Assembly: GCA_902776365.1 (NCBI GenBank)
Contig: CACYPU010000003.1
Location: 62,001-126,000 of the forward strand
Reading direction: 5' to 3'
Length of the DNA stretch: 64,000 bases
Source: an uncultured Bacteroidota bacterium
Lineage (GTDB): Bacteria; Bacteroidota; Bacteroidia; Bacteroidales; P3
Shown here: piece by piece, positions 35,167-42,802 of the stretch
How the letters are laid out: every line of letters starts with the position of its first letter
How positions within the stretch are numbered: the stretch's first letter is position 1
The notes under the pieces: generated by a model
The model's input: only the letters and a program-made list of their open reading frames with translations
Told to the model about the DNA's origin: nothing
Databases searched by the model: none
Position numbers and translations under genes: made by a program

Positions 35167-36269
35167 TACTTTACAATACCTTTCTCCAAGTATTCAGCTA
35201 AGTTGGTTCTCACTTTGGCGGCAGCTCCTTCGGCAGCCACCTTGGCAATGTCGTGCTCCACCATCAGCTTGACAAGCTGCTCGAAGCTGGTCTTGGCGGG
35301 ATTCCAGCCCAGACGGGCCTTGGCCTTGGTGGGGTCGCCCCAGAGGTTGACAACATCCGTCGGTCTGTAGAAATCCTCGCTTACGGCCACAACTGTCTTA
35401 CCAATAAGCTTCTCGGGGCCTTTCACAACAATACCCTTCTCATCAATGCCTTTGCCTTCAAACTTCAGCTCAATACCTGCATGTTTGAATGCCAGTTCCG
35501 TGAACTCGCGTACTGAATGCTGAACGCCTGTTGCAATCACAAAGTCTTCAGGTTTATCATTCTGGAGAATCAACCACATGCACTCTACATAGTCCTTGGC
35601 ATAGCCCCAGTCGCGGAGGCTGTCCATATTGCCCAGGTAGAGGCAGTCTTGCAGGCCCTGGCTGATGCGGGCGGCAGCAAGGGTGATCTTACGGGTGACG
35701 AAGGTCTCGCCACGGCGCTCGCTCTCGTGGTTGAAGAGGATGCCGCTGCAGCAGAACATATTGTAGGCCTCACGGTACTCCTTGACAATCCAGAAGCCGT
35801 AGAGCTTGGCCACGGCATAGGGGCTGTAGGGATGGAAGGGGGTGTTCTCGTTCTGGGGAACCTCCTCTACCTTGCCATAGAGCTCGGAGGTGCTGGCCTG
35901 ATAGATGCGGCAGGTCTTCTCCAAGTGGCAGGCGCGCACGGCCTCGAGCACGCGGAGCACGCCGGTGGCATCTACGTCGGCGGTGAACTCGGGCGAGTCG
36001 AAGCTCACCTGCACGTGGCTCTGGGCGGCCAGGTTGTAGATCTCGTCGGGCCGCACCTTGTTGATAATCTGGATGAGGGACATAGAATCGCCCATATGTC
36101 CGAAATGCAGATGGAAGTGGGGAGTGCCTTCGAGATGTGCAATGCGCTCACGATAATCCGAGGAATTACGACGGATCATACCGTGTACGTCATAACCTTT
36201 CTCCAGCAGGAATTCTGCCAGATACGAGCCGTCCTGGCCCGTTATGCCTGTAATTAATGCTTTTTTCAT
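35166..36269 (-). CDS. gmd: GDP-mannose 4,6-dehydratase
   Basis: First enzyme of GDP-L-fucose synthesis. Seen: [58 protein letters not shown], the active site [16 protein letters not shown] and [13 protein letters not shown] (YxxxK), and [17 protein letters not shown]. Length 367 is typical. It is the first gene of the long capsule operon; the promoter must lie in 36270-36592, though no clear TAnnTTTG box stands out. No UpxY/UpxZ-type antitermination genes are seen before it, unlike many Bacteroides loci. Confidence 0.96.
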   Translation of the reverse strand: MKKALITGITGQDGSYLAEFLLEKGYDVHGMIRRNSSDYRERIAHLEGTPHFHLHFGHMGDSMSLIQIINKVRPDEIYNLAAQSHVQVSFDSPEFTADVDATGVLRVLEAVRACHLEKTCRIYQASTSELYGKVEEVPQNENTPFHPYSPYAVAKLYGFWIVKEYREAYNMFCCSGILFNHESERRGETFVTRKITLAAARISQGLQDCLYLGNMDSLRDWGYAKDYVECMWLILQNDKPEDFVIATGVQHSVREFTELAFKHAGIELKFEGKGIDEKGIVVKGPEKLIGKTVVAVSEDFYRPTDVVNLWGDPTKAKARLGWNPAKTSFEQLVKLMVEHDIAKVAAEGAAAKVRTNLAEYLEKGIVK

Positions 36270-36592
36270 ATAAATAAATGTTCAAGAGGTTCAAGGGGTT
36301 TAAGGCGCTTTGCGCATTGTTCAAGAGGTTCTAGGGGGCACAGCCGTGACCAAAGGTCAGGCAGACCGTTTACAGTTTACCGTTAATTCACTTCGTTCAT
36401 TCACGTTGCTTCGGCTCGGCAGAGCAAACGAGTTTGCTCTGCTCTCGCTTTGCGCAACGGTTACAGTTTACGGTTTACGGATTCAATTGAAAATTGAAAG
36501 TTGAAAGCTATTTTTCAGTTAAAAGTGAAAAATTAAAAATTAAAAGTTGCTCTTATTTTTTTGAACACGAATGACACGAATCGTACGGATTT
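36270..36592. other. Repeat-rich leader region upstream of the capsule operon
   Basis: No gene seen. Contents: nonamers GTTCAAGAG/GTTCAAGGG/GTTTAAGGC (36281-36310), heptamers CCGTTTA/CAGTTTA/CCGTTAA (36366-36388) and CAGTTTA/CGGTTTA (36463-36480), A-rich heptamers (36483-36550), and a perfect 24-base palindrome at 36419-36442. The capsule promoter should be here. Confidence 0.7.
36419..36442. repeat. 24-base palindrome upstream of gmd
   Basis: GCAGAGCAAAC (36419-36429) and GTTTGCTCTGC (36432-36442) are perfect inverted arms with a 2-base centre. Could be an operator, a REP-like unit or a hairpin in the operon leader. Confidence 0.55.
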
Positions 36593-36934
36593 TTACGCTA
36601 ATTCATCATACAATAGCTTAATCTTCGCATCAATAATCGCTTTCTTACGGCTTTCTATAGTTTCTCGAAGTTCATTTAACACGTGAAATAAGCCCTCATC
36701 ATAATTATCTTCATAATCAACGGAATATGATGCAAAGTTTTCTGTGGTGTCATAAAGTTTGATAGAATAGTGATAATTCTCTACCATACTATCATAACCA
36801 TACTCAAAGACAACACCTCCTTTTTTTAGAATCAGACGGTATGACCCAGTTCCCATCTCCTCCCAAAAACATTCGCCTTCTTTTGTTTTCTCAACGAGAC
36901 GGCTAAAAAAGGATTGTTCCATTGCGTTTGTCAT
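36593..36934 (-). CDS. Hypothetical protein, 113 aa
   Basis: Not recognised. Soluble, acidic, with beta-type alternation in the middle (YRLILKKGGVVFEYGYDS, NYHYSIKLYDTTENFA) and a charged helical C-terminus from LFHVLNELRETIESRKKAI. It is the third gene of a tight minus-strand set (36593-37792; spacings 1 and 5 bases), so its product probably acts with the membrane protein and the lamin-tail-like protein upstream. Compact beta-core plus helix suggests a binding rather than catalytic role. Confidence 0.65.
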   Translation of the reverse strand: MTNAMEQSFFSRLVEKTKEGECFWEEMGTGSYRLILKKGGVVFEYGYDSMVENYHYSIKLYDTTENFASYSVDYEDNYDEGLFHVLNELRETIESRKKAIIDAKIKLLYDELA

Positions 36935-36935
36935 A

Positions 36936-37415
36936 TTATTTCAATTTTTGTTCTACTAACTTTAGATTTTCTAACAAAACATCCAGATTTCGATTCATCG
37001 ACTGTACCTGTTTCGCTGATGGTTTATCGTGCTTATAATTACGTAAGATTCCCAAATCTAATGATATTTGGGTAACACATTTATAGAAATCATCTCTGGC
37101 ATTTCCCTTCACAATGGGATGCGACGTGATTCCAGACAATGACATATGTAGATTAGATAATTTATAGGTTGCTTTTTCCCACTCTTCAGACTGCAGATTG
37201 TCGTGTATTGAACTAATTAATTGTATTATTTCCACCACAACAACCAAAGTAAGCGTATTCTCTATCCTCGTTCTCGTAGCATTCTCTACTGCCTTAACTT
37301 TTGTCCCCACAGAAAGCAATTGCCAAATTGTCAACCCAAAGCCAACAATGGTTACAACAAATCCCCAAAAAGTTATCTGGTTGACATAATTGGATAAGAA
37401 TGCTTCCATAAACAA
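36936..37415 (-). CDS. Small membrane protein with helical cytoplasmic domain
   Basis: 159 residues: one, perhaps hairpin, hydrophobic segment at about 13-34 (ITFWGFVVTIVGFGLTIWQL), then a helical region RTRIENTLTLVVVVEIIQLI and a mostly helical tail ending in a likely coiled coil (MNRNLDVLLENLKLVEQKLK). No known family. Middle gene of the three-gene cassette. Membrane protein plus small soluble partners is a layout often found in abortive-infection systems, but no direct motif supports that. Confidence 0.65.
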   Translation of the reverse strand: MFMEAFLSNYVNQITFWGFVVTIVGFGLTIWQLLSVGTKVKAVENATRTRIENTLTLVVVVEIIQLISSIHDNLQSEEWEKATYKLSNLHMSLSGITSHPIVKGNARDDFYKCVTQISLDLGILRNYKHDKPSAKQVQSMNRNLDVLLENLKLVEQKLK

Positions 37416-37420
37416 GATGG

Positions 37421-37792
37421 TTATTCAAAATTTTCAGGAGTCACTTTATCAAAATGAAGAATGTATGGAGTGTCTCCATCCTGATTCCAAACTGTGACAT
37501 CGCTTTCAAATCCCCAATAGAAATTATAGTAGGTAACCTTCTCTTTGCCATAGTTCGCATCAAAAACACTATTGTCGCCTTTCTTCGTATAAAGACGGAC
37601 AATATTGCCTTTTGTAACATCTATGCTAGGAAATACATAAATATGACGATGCACATTGGAGATTACCCCATTGTCATCATAGGAATTGTCAACGACCATA
37701 TAACCCTTTAGGTTGCAGTCTTCTAACACGCGAATTAATAGCCGTTCTTTCTCCTCACCGGCATTTCTAATATTAATAACTTTTAATTTCAC
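37421..37792 (-). CDS. Lamin-tail-domain-like protein, 123 aa
   Basis: The second half shows the pattern of a lamin tail (LTD) beta-sandwich: HRHIYVFPSIDVTKGNIVRL, then YTKKGDNSVFD, and FYWGFESDVTVWNQDGDTPY, comparable to the typical LG...VWNNxGDTAYL signature. LTDs are found in secreted nucleases and surface proteins, and here stand alone without a signal peptide, so the protein is cytoplasmic. First gene of the three-gene cassette. LTD assignment is by pattern only. Confidence 0.6.
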   Translation of the reverse strand: MKLKVINIRNAGEEKERLLIRVLEDCNLKGYMVVDNSYDDNGVISNVHRHIYVFPSIDVTKGNIVRLYTKKGDNSVFDANYGKEKVTYYNFYWGFESDVTVWNQDGDTPYILHFDKVTPENFE

Positions 37793-37911
37793 AAATAATA
37801 ATTAATTCATTGTATTAATTTCAATATATCCGTGGATTAATCCAACTTTTTTTATCAATTTTACATTACTATTCGCTATTACTATTCATAATATACATTT
37901 ATTTTCTGAAG

Positions 37912-39477
37912 TTATTTTTTACGCTCATAACCACTAACATCAATATTTGGGTTATCTCCATAATGAGTCTCCCTAGTTAGCCGCACTTTAATGAACTCTC
38001 CCAAACCCGGATAGGGAGCATTGGATATCTCTTCGTCACGATACACAAGATTGGGAGTTGAAAACTTTTTGTCTATCTGTAATAGTCCAAGTTCTTTTTT
38101 GTACTCAGGATATTGCTCACGAATCTTGCCAATAATAAGATTGCAAAGTCGTGCCAGTTCGAACAACATATCGGACACTAACCATACATGTTGAGTATAT
38201 GCCTCAAGGTCAACTTGGTTATCTGAATATGCCCGCGTATATCTATAAAACCTGTCGACACAATATCCACGTTCACCATATTGAACAGCATGTTGCATAA
38301 AGACATAATTGAAATCACTGACGAGCAGGCCGAGATTATGCATCAAAGAATCCCACAGAGAATATTCATTGTGTTTGGGACGGCTTTTAATGTAGTCCAC
38401 CACCAATTCAAGATTGTCGAGGATATCTTTCTTTAAAACCGTATCACCAGCTATGGCACATGGATAAGCCCAACTTTGGAAATGATTAATGTCGAGTAAC
38501 TCAAATATATGCTCAAAATCAGACATGTAAAGCGACTCGAATAAATCGACATCGTTTTTCGGCACTGTGGCATATGTAAGTGTTTTTACCTCACTAACAA
38601 ATCGACCACGAGCGTTTTCCCACTTGTTTTGGTCAATCGCATTGGAGTGGAAGAATTCTATGAGGTCGTCCTTAAAATCGTTTAGATGACCGTTGAGTAT
38701 ATCTGCATCATCATTCAAATCAATACATATCTTCTCTTTGTTGATTACACCATGCAGATGGTCTAGTTTACAATCATTTGTCATGAAAGAGCTAAACTTG
38801 GTGCCTAAAGCCCATGATGCACCCATTTCATTCAAGCAAATTGCACTCTGATAATAGCGGGGCGAATGTATTATCACCATGTAAACCTCGTATTGGTCGA
38901 ATTGGCGTTTTAATTCTTCTAAAATATCCCTTGACAGCCTAATTCCATACCCAGGAATAGAACTGCAGAATATCTTGTCGCCATCGGCTCCCAATATAAA
39001 GTTAATTAAATTGACCAATGCATCGGCATAGGGTTTGTCTTCTTTTTTGTGACTGATGAAGACTTTGGGCGTCTTCTTTGCTGGAGATGGGGCGATAACG
39101 GGGTTCGCCAGATGTAATTTCAGAGTTTCAGCCTCGATGATAGCACTGAGGGCATTACGCCCGCTGTTGACTTCTTTATATAAGTCATCTTTTGCATCGA
39201 AAAACATGCGTTGGTCGACGATGGTATGCTCGAATGTCCTGTAATGATCGCTCTCAGCTCCAAAACAGGTTGCCAGTACAGTCTTGGTCGCATACTGCCA
39301 GCGGTTGATATCTTCCTCAAGCTGCGAAACGGTAATCTTATCGTAGCAATGGATGCCATCGGCAGACCTGAAATCTCCATAAACCGGGCGTGTCGGTTTG
39401 GAATTGAGACATGCAAGGCGCTTTAGAATTGGTGACACGCCGTCAATCTGCTGTTGTATGGCTTCTGTGCTGGTCAT
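37912..39477 (-). CDS. TIR-domain protein, 521 aa
   Basis: Residues about 138-290 form a TIR domain: PKVFISHKKEDKPYADALVN (strand A and box 1), FCSSIPGYGIRLSRDIL (BB loop), VYMVIIHSPRYYQSAICLNE with the likely catalytic glutamate at about 217 (CLNEMGASW). Bacterial TIR domains typically hydrolyse NAD+ on infection. The N-terminal 130 residues and the C-terminal 230 residues are helical and unrecognised, probably sensor or oligomerisation regions. No Thoeris ThsA or CBASS cyclase gene is adjacent. It stands 119 bases from the three-gene cassette and about 190 from the HEPN gene, in a defence-like region. Confidence 0.85.
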   Translation of the reverse strand: MTSTEAIQQQIDGVSPILKRLACLNSKPTRPVYGDFRSADGIHCYDKITVSQLEEDINRWQYATKTVLATCFGAESDHYRTFEHTIVDQRMFFDAKDDLYKEVNSGRNALSAIIEAETLKLHLANPVIAPSPAKKTPKVFISHKKEDKPYADALVNLINFILGADGDKIFCSSIPGYGIRLSRDILEELKRQFDQYEVYMVIIHSPRYYQSAICLNEMGASWALGTKFSSFMTNDCKLDHLHGVINKEKICIDLNDDADILNGHLNDFKDDLIEFFHSNAIDQNKWENARGRFVSEVKTLTYATVPKNDVDLFESLYMSDFEHIFELLDINHFQSWAYPCAIAGDTVLKKDILDNLELVVDYIKSRPKHNEYSLWDSLMHNLGLLVSDFNYVFMQHAVQYGERGYCVDRFYRYTRAYSDNQVDLEAYTQHVWLVSDMLFELARLCNLIIGKIREQYPEYKKELGLLQIDKKFSTPNLVYRDEEISNAPYPGLGEFIKVRLTRETHYGDNPNIDVSGYERKK

Positions 39478-39669
39478 TTTAATTTGTTATCTTATGCTTG
39501 GCAAGTGTCATGTCCTGCTTTAGAGGGATCTATTGAGCCTCAGGCTGCGCGTAAAGGCCTGTAGGCTCTGTGCCGCAATTTGGTGTTAACTTGTTAATTG
39601 TTAATTGTTCAATGTTTGGCAGATGATGTGATTCTTTCCTCTCACATTTCCCTGCTTATGCTTTGTATA
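39478..39669. other. Gap with hairpin and heptamer repeats
   Basis: No gene seen. Holds the GCGCGTAA-loop hairpin (39535-39568) and heptamers TGTTAAT, TGTTAAT, TGTTCAA (39596-39620). Confidence 0.6.
39535..39568. repeat. Hairpin with loop TGCGCGTAAAG
   Basis: GAGCCT-C-AGGC (39535-39545) pairs with GCCT-GT-AGGCTC (39557-39568) around TGCGCGTAAAG. Same loop as 31065-31095; followed by GTGCCGCAAT, which recurs as GGGCCGCAAT after the third member at 42311. Confidence 0.6.
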
Positions 39670-40377
39670 TTACTTTGGCCAATAAGCAGAGCCAGCAACT
39701 CGGCAACAATGCTTAAAAAGCTCTTTGTCTAACAAGTATATTAGTTCATTAATGAATTCGATGTGCGCTTTCACGTCATCGAACGTAACTGCGCCTGCGC
39801 CAGCATGAGCTATAGACTCCCTTACGCTCAAAAATGAATCAAGTTGAACTTTATAGTCCTTATGCTTCAATAAGGATAGTACTCCAAATATATTTGAAAT
39901 TCCTAAGCGGTTATACAGTGTTGTTATATTCTTCGTGCTTGGATATTTCTTATTACTCCATATATTCTTAGCAAGCCAACTCATATCAAATGGCTCAGTA
40001 TCATCAACATATTTCTTCAACACACTCTTGTTCTTCACCAACTTTTCAATAATGTCCTTTTCACTGTCACGATCATATAGAAAATTCTTATAATGGTGCT
40101 CTGTGTTATGGAGAAATCCCAACATCCTTGCGTTTACAGGGATCTTATTCATATTAACTCCTGAAGAACGAAGCTTGTAGAACCAATCTTCAATAAACGT
40201 CTTATAATACTCTTCAATTGAAGAACATAATAGAACTACAAGTGATTTATAAATCAAGTCTTTATGATTATAAGTCAATATTGCTGCCGGTATTGCATTA
40301 GTTGATTTCGCAAGTGAAAGCAACTGCCCTGAGAAACCATCATAAACTATTCTAGCGTTACTCTTTGAATAACTCAT
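39670..40377 (-). CDS. HEPN-domain protein (MAE_28990 family-like), putative RNase
   Basis: 235 residues, helical. The N-terminal half has LCSSIEEYYKTFIEDWFYKL, as in the RiboL-PSP/MAE_28990 HEPN families, and near the end SVRESIAHAG gives the RX4H HEPN catalytic motif (R186, H191). HEPN proteins of this type are metal-independent RNases often used as toxins or defence effectors. Its start overlaps the stop of the DUF262 gene by 4 bases; DUF262 + HEPN is a recurring two-gene arrangement in defence islands. Inference: DUF262 protein senses or restrains, HEPN protein cuts RNA. Confidence 0.8.
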   Translation of the reverse strand: MSYSKSNARIVYDGFSGQLLSLAKSTNAIPAAILTYNHKDLIYKSLVVLLCSSIEEYYKTFIEDWFYKLRSSGVNMNKIPVNARMLGFLHNTEHHYKNFLYDRDSEKDIIEKLVKNKSVLKKYVDDTEPFDMSWLAKNIWSNKKYPSTKNITTLYNRLGISNIFGVLSLLKHKDYKVQLDSFLSVRESIAHAGAGAVTFDDVKAHIEFINELIYLLDKELFKHCCRVAGSAYWPK

Positions 40378-41477
40378 CGCTGTAGCACTGATGTAATAAA
40401 GTCCTTATACGCATTAATCCTTCCTGTGACAGAATTCTTATCAGTTGTTCCCGATGATATGTACTTAACGAAAGGTTCGGTAGTTATAAAACCATAGTTA
40501 AGTTCTTCAAAATTCTCTCGTCTCAATTTATCTATTTGTTCCTGAATTATGTTCAACTCCGCAAATGCGACCATTTGAGCATCAAAAAGGGCCGCATTGA
40601 ATTTCGGACTCTTGCGTGCTTGGTCAAATGTCCTAAAAGACTTATTACCCAATACTTCATTCACTATATTTAGGGCAGAAATGAACTTTGATTCCAACAT
40701 TAATAGTTCTGCATCTGCAAGATTCTTATTTTGTTCACAGTATTTATTAAGAAAATCCGCAAGGGGTTTTGAATAATCTTGCCACCCAGAAGAAAAAGCA
40801 AAAAAACGAAGAATAAGTTCATCTGCTTTCATGCGTTTATCATTTTCAGTCATTGTTAGCTTTTTAAACACCAAGTTGCTCGACATAGCTTCTATCTTCT
40901 TCATAAGAGTTCCCATATAAAGACCATGCCGTAATTCGTGAGCACTCAATTTTACTGACCCTGTATTCAAACGTTCGAATACATCAAACTTGATCTGTGG
41001 ATGAGTATCTTTAAGAATACAAATACACCGTAATGTTCTATTTAGAATATGACGCTGAAATCTAGGATCCAAATCAGAATAAAATAATCCTTCAAGTTCA
41101 GGATAAGCGGAAAGTCCTTTCAGGTCAAATTCATCGTTCAAAAACAACTTGATACTGTTCACCCTCTGATTTCCATCTATTACAGAAAGAGTCTCATCAT
41201 TGTTTTGACTCAAATAAATCACCGGGATTGGGCAATTGATAATTAATGACTCAATAAGCCGAGAAGCTTGAGTCTTATTCCATACGTACCCACGCTGAAA
41301 CTTTGGGATAGAAATATGTCCTTGCTTCAAATACTCTACCAAAGTAGAAACTGTAAAGTCATAAGTCTCTGTCCTCAACCGACGCTCAGCAGGCGGTATA
41401 TTGAGTATATCAACATCCTCCACCTTGGTATCTGGAAAGAGTTTGTCTGCCAATGATGTAGATTTATTATAACCCAT
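40374..41477 (-). CDS. DUF262-domain protein
   Basis: 367 residues. DUF262 core: ISIPKFQRGYVWNKTQASRL (about 56-75), NCPIPVIYLSQNNDE, and VIDGNQRVNSIKLFLND (about 97-113), the family's DGQQR motif here as DGNQR. DUF262 is a ParB-like NTPase/nuclease fold found in GmrSD-type and other restriction systems. The GmrD-like DUF1524 HNH partner is absent; instead the HEPN gene overlaps the 3' end by 4 bases. The C-terminal 200 residues are helical. Upstream begins the 1.3-kb repeat region. Confidence 0.88.
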   Translation of the reverse strand: MGYNKSTSLADKLFPDTKVEDVDILNIPPAERRLRTETYDFTVSTLVEYLKQGHISIPKFQRGYVWNKTQASRLIESLIINCPIPVIYLSQNNDETLSVIDGNQRVNSIKLFLNDEFDLKGLSAYPELEGLFYSDLDPRFQRHILNRTLRCICILKDTHPQIKFDVFERLNTGSVKLSAHELRHGLYMGTLMKKIEAMSSNLVFKKLTMTENDKRMKADELILRFFAFSSGWQDYSKPLADFLNKYCEQNKNLADAELLMLESKFISALNIVNEVLGNKSFRTFDQARKSPKFNAALFDAQMVAFAELNIIQEQIDKLRRENFEELNYGFITTEPFVKYISSGTTDKNSVTGRINAYKDFITSVLQR

Positions 41478-41772
41478 ACTCCTCTATTCTTATTGTTAAT
41501 CCTACCTTGTTTCAATTAAATTCTTTTGCGTTTCGCGCTTGTGCGGCCACAAGCCGCTCTAAAAGTCTCACAGCCGGATTGACGCGCCAGCGACCATTGG
41601 GCTGTACCGCTTTCCTTAGCGGAAGGCTCTAATGGCTGCTTGCAGACATTTGTGCCTGGAGCGGTTGCTCATCGGCCACTGTTAGTTTCAAGTTCCATAG
41701 GGCTATCGCCCGTTTCAAGATTCAAGATTCATGATTCATGTTCCAAGTCTCTCTCGCTCATCGGCCATTTAT

Positions 41773-41849
41773 GGTGAGCCCGTCGAACCATCGACCTTAC
41801 CACTATCTTATCACTATCTTACCACTATCTTCCTTCGACAAGCTCAGGA
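41773..41849. repeat. Inverted GAGC(CC/TT)GTCGAA repeats around an 11-mer array
   Basis: GAGCCCGTCGAAC at 41776-41788 and TTCGACAAGCTC at 41834-41845 are near inverted copies. Between them the 11-mer TACCACTATCT is repeated three times. CTTCGACAAGCTCAGG-type motifs are common dispersed palindromes in many bacterial genomes. Confidence 0.5.
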
Positions 41850-42014
41850 TAAATCCTTCTTCTTTGATAGTTGTTTTAACGTTTCTATATCACCACGTAT
41901 GAGGGCTTCTTTCTTGGCTCTGCTCCATCCGTGGAGCTGTTGCTCTCTCATTCGTGCCTCATGTTGAGCTTCGTTCGTCGGTTGACTGTCGTCTTCCTCC
42001 TCCTTGCAAGGCAT
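41844..42014 (-). pseudogene. C-terminal remnant of a GIY-YIG endonuclease
   Basis: A 56-residue frame from the ATG at 42014 to TGA at 41846-41844. Its end QLHGWSRAKKEALIRGDIET then LKQLSKKKD fits the C-terminal helix region of GIY-YIG nucleases, which usually read W.R.KKEALI.GD...L..LS. The catalytic N-terminal domain (GIY, YIG, R, E) is absent and upstream sequence is repeat-like. The stop overlaps the TTCGACAAGCTC inverted repeat, so the remnant may have travelled with it. Confidence 0.55.
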
Positions 42015-42310
42015 AGATTAAACAAGCTTATCTCTGCTCTTGCTTCGATCGTCGGTTCGTTCTCGTATTGACCGTGTCGAGCCAGCTCACGCTCGTGGGT
42101 AATCAAGCGAACTTATTATTGCTCTCGCTTACCCGCAATGTTAACTGTTACCTTGTTAATTGTCAAATGTCAAAAGCGCGGATTTCCCTCTCATCTCCGT
42201 GGGATCTCCGTTAGATTTTGCTTGGGTCTCGAACACGAATCGCATATCTTAATGGCTTAGAAACATTTCCCAAAGACAAGCGAATGAAATAACGACCCGT
42301 CGTCAATCAG

Positions 42311-42343
42311 GAGCCAGCAACCTGCGCGTAAAGTGCTGTGGTC
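42311..42343. repeat. Degenerate hairpin with loop CTGCGCGTAAAG
   Basis: CCAGCA (42314-42319) pairs with TGCTG(T)G (42334-42340) around the loop; third, weaker member of the family at 31065 and 39535, and followed by the same GCCGCAAT sequence. Confidence 0.45.
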
Positions 42344-42407
42344 TAGGGCCGCAATAGGGGGAGGGGTCTGATGTCTGCGGTTCCTATTTCCTTCGCTCGG
42401 TCTTTCT

Positions 42408-42453
42408 ACGCTCTAGGTCCGCTCTAACTCCGGTCTAAATCCGCTCGAAATCC
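42408..42453. repeat. 11-bp degenerate tandem repeat
   Basis: Units TCTAGGTCCGC, TCTAACTCCGG, TCTAAATCCGC, TCGAAATCCGC: four consecutive 11-mers. Confidence 0.7.
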
Positions 42454-42802
42454 GCTCCGCTCGATGACATGCATCCTGCTTGTTGATCTTGTAAATTCTC
42501 CGCATGGCTGCGCTCGCGGAGAGCTAGGTCACACAGACAGCACAGATATCATAGATTTCTCTACGTTGCTACGCTTGCAGAGGGGCTGACGTGGTCTTTA
42601 TTGGCCTGCTCGCTGCGCTCACGGAAGCTGCGGAAGTCGGCTTGTTACCATTTGTTGCTATTCGCTACTATTTGTGAAAACACGTTTACTTTTTAGGGGG
42701 TAACACTATTTGGCCTTATATTATTATCGAAACGTTTCAGTCAACCTCGAGGACGATAACGTGTATAAACAATTTTATTAACTTTTTAAATTTTAAAGTA
42801 TT

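Larger units (their letters stand above)
41478..42802. other. 1.3-kb repeat-rich region without an intact gene
   Basis: Contains heptamers ATTCAAG/ATTCATG (41715-41742), 11-mers TACCACTATCT (41797-41830), the GIY-YIG remnant (41844-42014), a GCGCGTAA-loop hairpin (42311-42343), 11-mers TCTAGGTCCGC-type (42408-42453) and a TCTCCGC/GCGGAGA hairpin (42495-42522). No tRNA or rRNA recognised. Confidence 0.6.

Noticed and set aside
33790..35370. 526-codon open frame on the plus strand
   Set aside because: Shadow across fcl and the gene downstream of it; crosses two genes with clear motifs on the other strand.
36270..36592. Invertible capsule promoter
   Set aside because: No pair of long inverted repeats flanking a promoter was found; only one short palindrome.
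36270..37792. UpxY/UpxZ-type capsule regulators
   Set aside because: The three small genes show no NusG/KOW pattern and lie on the far side of the leader with different features.
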